Source of the DNA: Metaphire vulgaris
Lineage: Eukaryota; Annelida; Clitellata; Crassiclitellata; Megascolecidae
Direction of reading: 5' to 3'
Assembly (NCBI GenBank): GCA_018105865.1
Contig: CM030834.1
Location: 8,046,168 to 8,110,167 of the forward strand
DNA length: 64,000 nt
In this document: one piece after another, positions 63,913-64,000 of the stretch
How the letters are laid out: each line of letters opens with the position of its first letter
How positions within the stretch are numbered: the stretch's first letter is position 1
Notes under the pieces: model-generated
What the model was told of the DNA's origin: nothing
The model's input: the letters and a program-made list of their open reading frames with translations, nothing else
The model's database searches: none
Program-made: the position numbers and the translations under genes

Positions 63913-64000
63913 ATGGAAGCGACGCCGGTCAAACGACGACGACGACGGCCGGCGGGACCCCCAGGGCTCGTGGCGCCCGAGTCAGTCACACGCCGCTGCG
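63913..64000 (+). CDS. Open GC-rich frame running off the right edge
   Basis: ATG GAA opens a frame with no stop in the 29 codons left: MEATPVKRRRRRPAGPPGLV and on. The segment is much richer in GC and CpG than anything else nearby, which fits a first exon at a CpG-rich promoter. Too short to identify; chance cannot be excluded in GC-rich DNA. Confidence 0.25.
   Translation, partial: MEATPVKRRRRRPAGPPGLVAPESVTRRC

Overview
The window is animal (metazoan) nuclear DNA, most likely from an invertebrate. The left half is one multi-exon gene on the + strand. Its GT-AG introns are AT-rich and mostly 100 to 1,200 bp long. It is interleaved with CR1/L2-like LINE fragments, a tRNA-headed SINE, many short hAT-like elements and long di-, tri- and tetranucleotide repeats. 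I cannot name the species from the sequence alone.

3.5-31.6 kb: a class V myosin heavy chain (MYO5) complete except for the first few codons. I placed 41 coding exons by reading each frame across splice sites and checking that intron phases close. Joined, they give about 1,840 residues plus a TAG stop, the normal size for an animal myosin V: motor domain (P-loop, switch I, switch II, SH1 helix), six IQ motifs, coiled-coil rod and globular cargo-binding tail with DIL domain. Two exons carry frame-breaking indels (exon 11 lacks 2 nt; exon 14 has one extra A in an A-run). One intron appears to use a GC donor. One tail exon has a broken partial duplicate 880 bp downstream. A long AT-rich 3' UTR probably follows to about 33.9 kb.

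34-64 kb: repeat-rich intergenic DNA with no second gene that I can establish. It holds a 5'-truncated LINE with most of a reverse transcriptase (51.9-53.6 kb), a second decayed LINE end (55.0-55.7 kb), a terminal-repeat element with TA flanks and inverted repeats over 200 bp (59.4-60.2 kb), a 47-bp minisatellite and very long simple repeats. A possible first exon of an unknown gene lies at 37.9 kb, and an open GC-rich frame runs off the right edge.

The most distinctive feature is a swarm of small non-autonomous elements. Most have CAG...CTG type inverted ends and 8-bp direct repeats, the hAT signature; five have perfect 8-bp repeats. Elements with different terminal sequences share one short internal cassette, close to GACAAGCAAAAAAGGTCGT. 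One of them interrupts a LINE 3' end whose uninterrupted relative lies inside the myosin gene, giving an internal empty-site control. All identifications come from reading the sequence; no database search was run.
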